A stretch of DNA of 64,000 nt from Podospora bellae-mahoneyi (Eukaryota > Ascomycota > Sordariomycetes > Sordariales > Podosporaceae). The position numbers were made by a program, and so were the translations under genes. Below the pieces are notes generated by a model. It had not been told where the DNA came from. It saw nothing but the letters and a program-made list of their open reading frames with translations, and did no database searches. The DNA lies in assembly GCF_035222275.1 (NCBI RefSeq), contig NC_085886.1:2046001-2110000 (forward strand), given 5' to 3'. Shown in pieces: positions 58,374-64,000 of this stretch (positions are counted from its first letter, which is position 1; each line of letters starts with the position of its first letter).

Positions 58374-60608
58374 ATGGCCGACCAAGAGACCTTCCCGCCT
58401 CCCCAGCGAGCAGCAACTTACACGCTGCCACTGCGACCTCGAATGGACAGCGGCGACGTGAGAGAATTCAGCTTGGGGCCAATGGCCGGCACCCCAGACG
58501 CACAACACGACCCGGCCGCAGTGCCCCGGGGCTTAGCCTCACCAGACATATCCGTGGAATTCGCTGGCGATCACCACCTCGACAGCAGCTCTGATAAGCC
58601 AGAGCTGTTACATCCTCGCTCTGCGCCCCCTCACGTGCAGCACTTTCAGAGCCCTCTGAGACACCACAAACGGACACCTTCGGTTCATCGTGAGATCAAA
58701 GAGACGCTCAACGCTCATTCAGAGTACACAAGTGACGATTCTGACGGCCGCTCTCACTTTCGCGTCAACCAGTATGTCATTAAGGAGGAGATTGGGCGCG
58801 GGTCGTATGGGGCCGTCCACCTTGCTACTGATCAGTTTGGGAAAGAATATGTAGTTACCCCTCAACCCCTGTTTTCTCACCTATGTTCTAATACCTCCTC
58901 CGCAGGCCGTGAAAGCCTTCTCCAAAGCCCGTCTCCGCAAACGGATACAATCCAACATCCTCCGCCACGGTCCGAGATCACTCGGCCGCTTCCCCTCCCG
59001 GGCTCCCTTTGGCGCCCCTGATCTCCCCATTGCCCGGTTGACAGATCAGCGAGCAAAGGAAGCGCAGGACCCCCTCTTTCTTATTCGTGAAGAGATCGCC
59101 GTCATGAAAAAGCTCAACCACCCCAACCTAGTCCAGCTCATTGAGGTGCTCGACGACCCCGAAGAAGACACCCTGTACATGGTGCTGGAGATGTGCAAGA
59201 AGGGTGTTGTCATGAAAGTTGGTTTGGGCGAGTCAGCCACGCCGATTGATGAAGAGCAGTGTAGGCATTGGTTCAGGGATTTGATCCTGGGTGTTGAATA
59301 CCGTGAGTTTATCGCCACCGTCCCCCAATATGAAGGTCAAGTTGACATGTGAAAAGTGCATTCTCAGGGTGTAGTCCACAGGGATATCAAACCCGATAAC
59401 TTGCTCCTCAACGAAGACGACGTTCTCAAAATTGTCGACTTTGGCGTCTCGGAGATGTTTGAGCAGTCCACCGACATGAAGACAGCCAAGAGCGCCGGGT
59501 CACCGGCTTTCTTACCTCCTGAGCTCTGTGTTGCCAAACATGGTGATGTGTCCGGCAAGGCAGCTGATATCTGGTCTATGGGCGTATCACTGTACTGTCT
59601 CCGCTACGGCAAGATCCCGTTTGAAAAGTTTGGAGTATTGGATATGTACGAAGCTATCCGGGCAGAAGCTCCCTTCATTCCCGAGGGCGAGAACCCTTTA
59701 TTTGTCGACCTGATGGGGAGGTTAATGGAGAAGGACCCAGAGAAAAGAATCACAATGGAGGGACTTCGGGTATGTCTGCCCCCTTTTTTCTTTTTTTTTC
59801 TTTTTCTTTCTTGTTTTTTTTTAAAAAAAAACATTTCCCCTCAAAGCTAACAAAATAGAACCACCCCTGGGTCACCAAAAACAACTCCGACCCCCTCCTC
59901 CCCACAGATGAAAATTGCACCGACCCCGTCGACCCCCCTAACCCGTTGGAAGTAAACCACGCTTTCACCCGGCGAATGTCGCATCTTATCTGTGTGATGA
60001 AGGCGATTCGCAAATTCAAGTCGTTGCTCTCTACAAATCCCAAGCCGCCAGGGTCACCATACCATCACTCCCCTCGCCCATCTGACACGGCTGATTTTGC
60101 CGCTTCTATTGTACGTGAGAGGCAGCAGTTTCTTCAGTCTCCACCTCCACACCTCATTCCACCCTCAACACCACCCCAACCTTTGCTGCTGGGTATCGGC
60201 ACTGGCGGATTGGATACGTTTAGCAGCAGTCATGATGATGCGGGACTGGGAGGGGACCTGGGGATCGTGGCGGACAGCCCGACGGCGGCGGATTTCAACA
60301 TTTATGATAGGGCTTTTGATAAGGAGGTGGAGAGGATTAAGGGGATGAAGAGTAGGGATGGGGACGGAGGGACGACGATTTATCATACGAGGTTTAATGA
60401 CCCCGAAGAGAAAAATGAGGGGCTTTGGGGGTTGTTTAATAAGACTGCTCAGCAGCAGAAGAGGAAGGATGAGGGTATTAGTGGGTTTGCGGAGTTGGTC
60501 AGGGTTGCTGTCGCTAGGGAGAAGGAGAAGGAGAAGGAAAGCAAGAAGGGGGCTGGTGGAGAGGAGGAGAAGCCAGCGGGAGAAGGGGACCAAGGCAAGA
60601 CGGAGTGA
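58374..60608 (+). CDS. Calcium/calmodulin-dependent protein kinase kinase-like (Ssp1/CmkC type)
   Basis: Exons 58374-58850, 58906-59302, 59357-59769 and 59859-60608 give 678 residues; introns are 55, 54 and 89 nt. The kinase domain begins near residue 135 (YVIKEEIGRGSYGAVHLA). It has the catalytic Lys in AVKAFSK, a Pro/Arg insert of about 50 residues typical of CaMKK, HRDIKPDNLLLNE, DFGVSEMF and SPAFLPPEL, and ends near 440. Just after it lies a basic amphipathic helix (about 465-480, CVMKAIRKFKSLL) where animal CaMKKs bind calmodulin. The C-terminal 200 residues are acidic, then Lys/Glu-rich. Relatives phosphorylate CaM kinases and AMPK/Snf1 on the activation loop. The upstream 120 residues are disordered with many SP sites. 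Confidence 0.92.
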
Positions 60609-63600
60609 TGTACAGTCAAAGTTTGAGAGGGGTAGGTGGGAAAGTTTTGCCATTGGGTATTTTACAACAGCGAAAACAGCGGCTCAGGATAATTCACATG
60701 GAAGAGAAGTGGAAAAAGAAGGGGATATTGAAGTTTCAAGCGAGGGTTTAAGATAAGGACAAGCAGCGAAGTAGTAGCATTAATACCACAACAAAGGGGT
60801 GCGGAGGGGTGAACGGGGTTAGTATGACCAAGCGAGTGTGTTTCTTATTCATTGTTTGACTTTTTTGGGGCAGGATTGTCTTTGTTATGTGTCATGTTGG
60901 ACCTCTGACGGTTGCTATATCTCTTTCTGTCATTGGCGGGAAAGCGAATGATGCACACATTAAAGGCGGCTGCCGGTGGTGGTTTTGATACCTCGATAGT
61001 TTGACAAGTTTGGCTTTGGAATACCTTGTTTTTTCTTCATTTTTACTTCTTCAGTCTTTTGAACTTCTTCTTAGAGATACTATAAGAATGTATGCCTCGG
61101 CTGCTTCGTGGTTTGCACACCCTGGGAGAGGGAGTAATGACGCAACCAGACTCAACCGGAGCTCCCACGTAGTAAGCCTGCCACACCGGAATTTCCGACA
61201 GAGAGACCTTCAGTTGGCCGTTTTATCGTTGTCACAAATACCATACGAGCACTTCACCAGTTGGGGTTCCCAATCAGCACAGCCCAGCCACTCCCACAGC
61301 CTCGACTCTAACCATAAAAAGCCGCGCTCACATGCAAAGTCCCGAGTGCCATACCTTTAATGAAGCCTGCCTCTGACTGACCGAGTGAGTGAGTGAGTGA
61401 GGTAAGCACAACCATCAACCACAGCCCCATCACGTCAACACTCCAAACCAAACTGCCAGCCTCACCCATCTCATATGACACTTACAAGTGGTCTTATCCC
61501 GTGCCCTATACCGCTCCGCTCTGACGATCCCCGTCTCCGTTCACGGAAGAACAGGACCCAAATCCAGAAAAGCACAACATTTCGCATGTATCCAAACAAA
61601 AAGTCCCGAATAACACAACAGCACTTTCCACCGCAAAAGGGCCAAGCTCAACAAGGTTCCCCCAACTTCCTGGGCGTTTCTTGTTTCTTGCCGCCACGGG
61701 CCTTGGCAAAAGCTTGTCTCGATCGGAATACCCACACTTGAAAGCACCCCCCTGCCACTCAACCCTTTATGAATGCGCGGTGGAAAGTTCACTTCCACGG
61801 AAAAAAACACCGGAAGTCAAAGCAGATTTCCGCGGTGAAAATGCCAAGGAGAATATACATATGTACGGATGCTGTACATATACCTCTCGCCGGTCCTTGT
61901 GTGCTGTGCAGTGGTTGCAACAGGCCAGGCCCGGTCGCATGCAAGCACGTACGTACATACAGTCCTTTCTTGCGGTGTGTGCGCGGAAAAGGGGAAATGA
62001 ATGGCAGGCCGGCCCCCCGGATGTGTGCGTGTGTGTGTGTGTGTCTTTTCAGCGAGTTATCTCAACCACGTGTATGTAGCAAGTAAATACGTACGTCCAT
62101 CTGGATGTCGCGGTGAGAAAACCACTCTCTCCCCGTTCCTTGGAAACACTTGCCATCAAATGTGTGATGAGTATTGGCTCCAATAGGACCCAACAGTAAC
62201 CACGCCAGAACCCAAACGTTTCGATTCGAGTAAGTTCACATGTCAAAGACATGGCCCCGTTGAAAGCGCACACCGCAGAATACCCCGTGGTGATAACGCC
62301 TGCCACTTTTTAGCTGCGTCTGTTAGTTCAACCCTCCAACCAACCCCTCCTTCCTCAAAGTCCCCAAAGGGAGAGCAGAACCTCCCATCACGCAACGCAT
62401 TAGCTGGTTGGTGACTTGACCAGAAAGCCAGACCCAAAGTAAACTAGTTGAATAGCCGCTCTCACCTTCTCCTCGACCCAAACGCTGCTGCTGCTGTGAA
62501 ACTCCTCATGGTCATCCGACGGGCCGGTGGGTTGTTCGACACCATCGTCCCCCACAAGCTTCATGCCAAGAACCGGGTCATGGGGTTCTCAAAAGAATTG
62601 TTGTGTCCCAAAACACCGGGTAAAAGAGGGGGGAGAGGGAAAAAAAAACACAAGGTGATCTAATCTACAAGAGGCTCGAAACATTCCCATGTTTGCACGG
62701 GATGGGAGAAAAGGGCAAAGAGCAGGAGGACCTTCGGCTCCTCCAATGCAGGCCAAGAAAAGACCGATATCAGGTCCCTTCACCGCAACCGCCCATCGGA
62801 TGCTGATGCTCCCTTTGATGATGGACAGAGCGGAAGAGCTCCGAGTGGAGGGGGTTGTGCCACCACACAACACAAAACGATGTTCAAGTGATGGGTGGTA
62901 TTGGAAAGGGGGGGGGAGAAGAGGGTGAGGAGGAAGATGGCGATTCTCGTGACTGGGCCAATTGGCCAATTGGTCGCTGAGGCCGGGTTGCTGACAATTG
63001 CTGAAGCATGATGATGAGAGAATGCGACGAAAAAGCAGACATGAAAGAGGAGGGAAGGGAAGGGGGAAAATGCCTCATAGACAACAGGTTTCATGCTCGA
63101 ATAGGGAGAAATGGTTGATCAATGCTGCGTAGAGGTCGCAGGGCCCTGTCCGCACAACGTGGTGGACTATCGTATGTGGCCATGGGCTGAAGCAGTGGTC
63201 AGTCAACGGCACACCTGCGTCAGGGCCTGGTCGCCGGCCACGTTTTGATGCTGGAAAGGATCCCGAGGGTGGGATGGGAGATGGGAGTGAGAGGTAACTG
63301 GAAGATGTGACCAATTTCCAGCCAATTTGGGGTGGAAGTTCCGGGACAAGAGTTGCTCTCGCTTCGGCGGGCACCTCCTCCCCGTCCGGCCGTGTGTGCC
63401 CCCGCATCTGCCCCAGAACAAAGAGCCGGGAGGCCGCCCACGGCGCCAACGAGGCCGGCACCGGGGGGGGGGGGCGCATGGGGTTTTTGATGGGCTGGTG
63501 GAAACAAAGATGCGTTGCCAAGGCCGGCGAATCTGTGCGGATGTCCCTCTTGGGGATCATCGGGTGGATACAGGAGAACGTTGCTCTGCCAAGACTGCGA

Positions 63601-64000
63601 CTAGGGCGTGTAAGTGCGGGTTATTGGGTTGGCTTTTTGCAACTTTGACCGATGGGCCTGTTGATAATTGATCGGTCATGAGATGCAGAGTTGTATAAAA
63701 AGAACGCAACAGAAGCTTGTCGTTGTGTGTTTGAAGTGGAGAGACATCCCACATTCCGTGGTTTTCATCGTGGCCGCCCTCGCCCATCATCTCGCCGGCC
63801 CAAAGCAGTTACGAAATGGCAACAGTTGCAGGTGCCTTGCATGAATAGGGATGGATCCAGTGGAGGTTGTTTTTTTAGAATTTCACTGAGAGAGCAAGAA
63901 CAAACCTTGAATTCAGCGAGATCCAAACGAAATAGCCAATGGCAGGACAGGCAAATCTAACCATGGGGGTCTAGAATTTGCCTTTTGACAGCACGGCCGA
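60609..64000. other. Gene-free right edge
   Basis: About 3.4 kb after the CaMKK stop. Frames are short and overlap on both strands with no family match. A GT repeat lies at about 62022-62044. The far right may be the promoter of a gene outside the window. Confidence 0.5.

Noticed and set aside
1-64000. A biosynthetic gene cluster
   Set aside because: No polyketide, peptide or terpene synthase, no P450 and no cluster regulator was found; the genes are unrelated housekeeping and signalling genes.

Overview
The window looks like nuclear DNA of a filamentous ascomycete, most likely a Sordariomycete and probably of the order Sordariales (Podospora/Chaetomium/Neurospora type). The evidence is short introns (46-136 nt) with GT..AG ends and CTAAC/CTGAC-like branch sites, an NRC-1/STE11-type MAPKKK, a 353-residue GNA-1-type G-alpha, and fungus-specific families (DUF3716, DUF4419, fungal rhodopsin-fold membrane proteins). 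I saw no virus-like element, LINE or DNA transposon. I found no block of repeat-induced point mutation.

Layout. 1-7.4 kb: one rhodopsin-fold membrane protein gene, then a long gene-free stretch containing a strongly hairpinned, Pol III-like segment near 5.6 kb. 7.4-9.0 kb: a Ser/Pro-rich conserved hypothetical protein. 9-12.9 kb: no supported gene. 12.9-21.1 kb: URB2 (60S biogenesis), divergent MIC10 (mitochondrial cristae), a single-pass membrane protein, and a DUF1771-Smr protein with a C-terminal CaaX box. 21-25.5 kb: no supported gene. 25.5-26.8 kb: G-alpha gna-1. 27-30.4 kb: microsatellite-rich and gene-free. 30.4-38.3 kb: a DUF3716 polyQ protein, a divergent DUF4419 protein, 3-ketodihydrosphingosine reductase (TSC10) and SAS10/UTP3 (18S rRNA processing). 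38.5-41.0 kb: tRNA-Gln(CUG), a disordered hydrophilic protein gene preceded by a CRE palindrome, and an intron-containing tRNA-Leu(AAG). 41.3-42.9 kb: a secreted SGNH hydrolase whose reading frame is broken at an 18-G run. 44.6-47.4 kb: the STE11-type MAPKKK. 51.3-55.4 kb: a large PH-like/LRR/proline-rich protein. 55.9-56.4 kb: a duplicated pair of putative Pol III transcription units, the best candidate here for something undescribed. 56.8-60.6 kb: BET5 (TRAPP) and a divergent CaMKK-like kinase. 60.6-64 kb: no supported gene.

The genes do not form a pathway cluster. They are mostly housekeeping genes (ribosome assembly, sphingolipid synthesis, vesicle tethering, cristae shape) interspersed with three signalling components (G-alpha, MAPKKK, CaMKK). 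Many neighbours are divergent and share a promoter region: URB2/MIC10, DUF3716/DUF4419, TSC10/SAS10, STE11/LRR and BET5/CaMKK. Exon borders were set by hand from splice motifs and frame continuity, and all of them close in frame except the SGNH gene.
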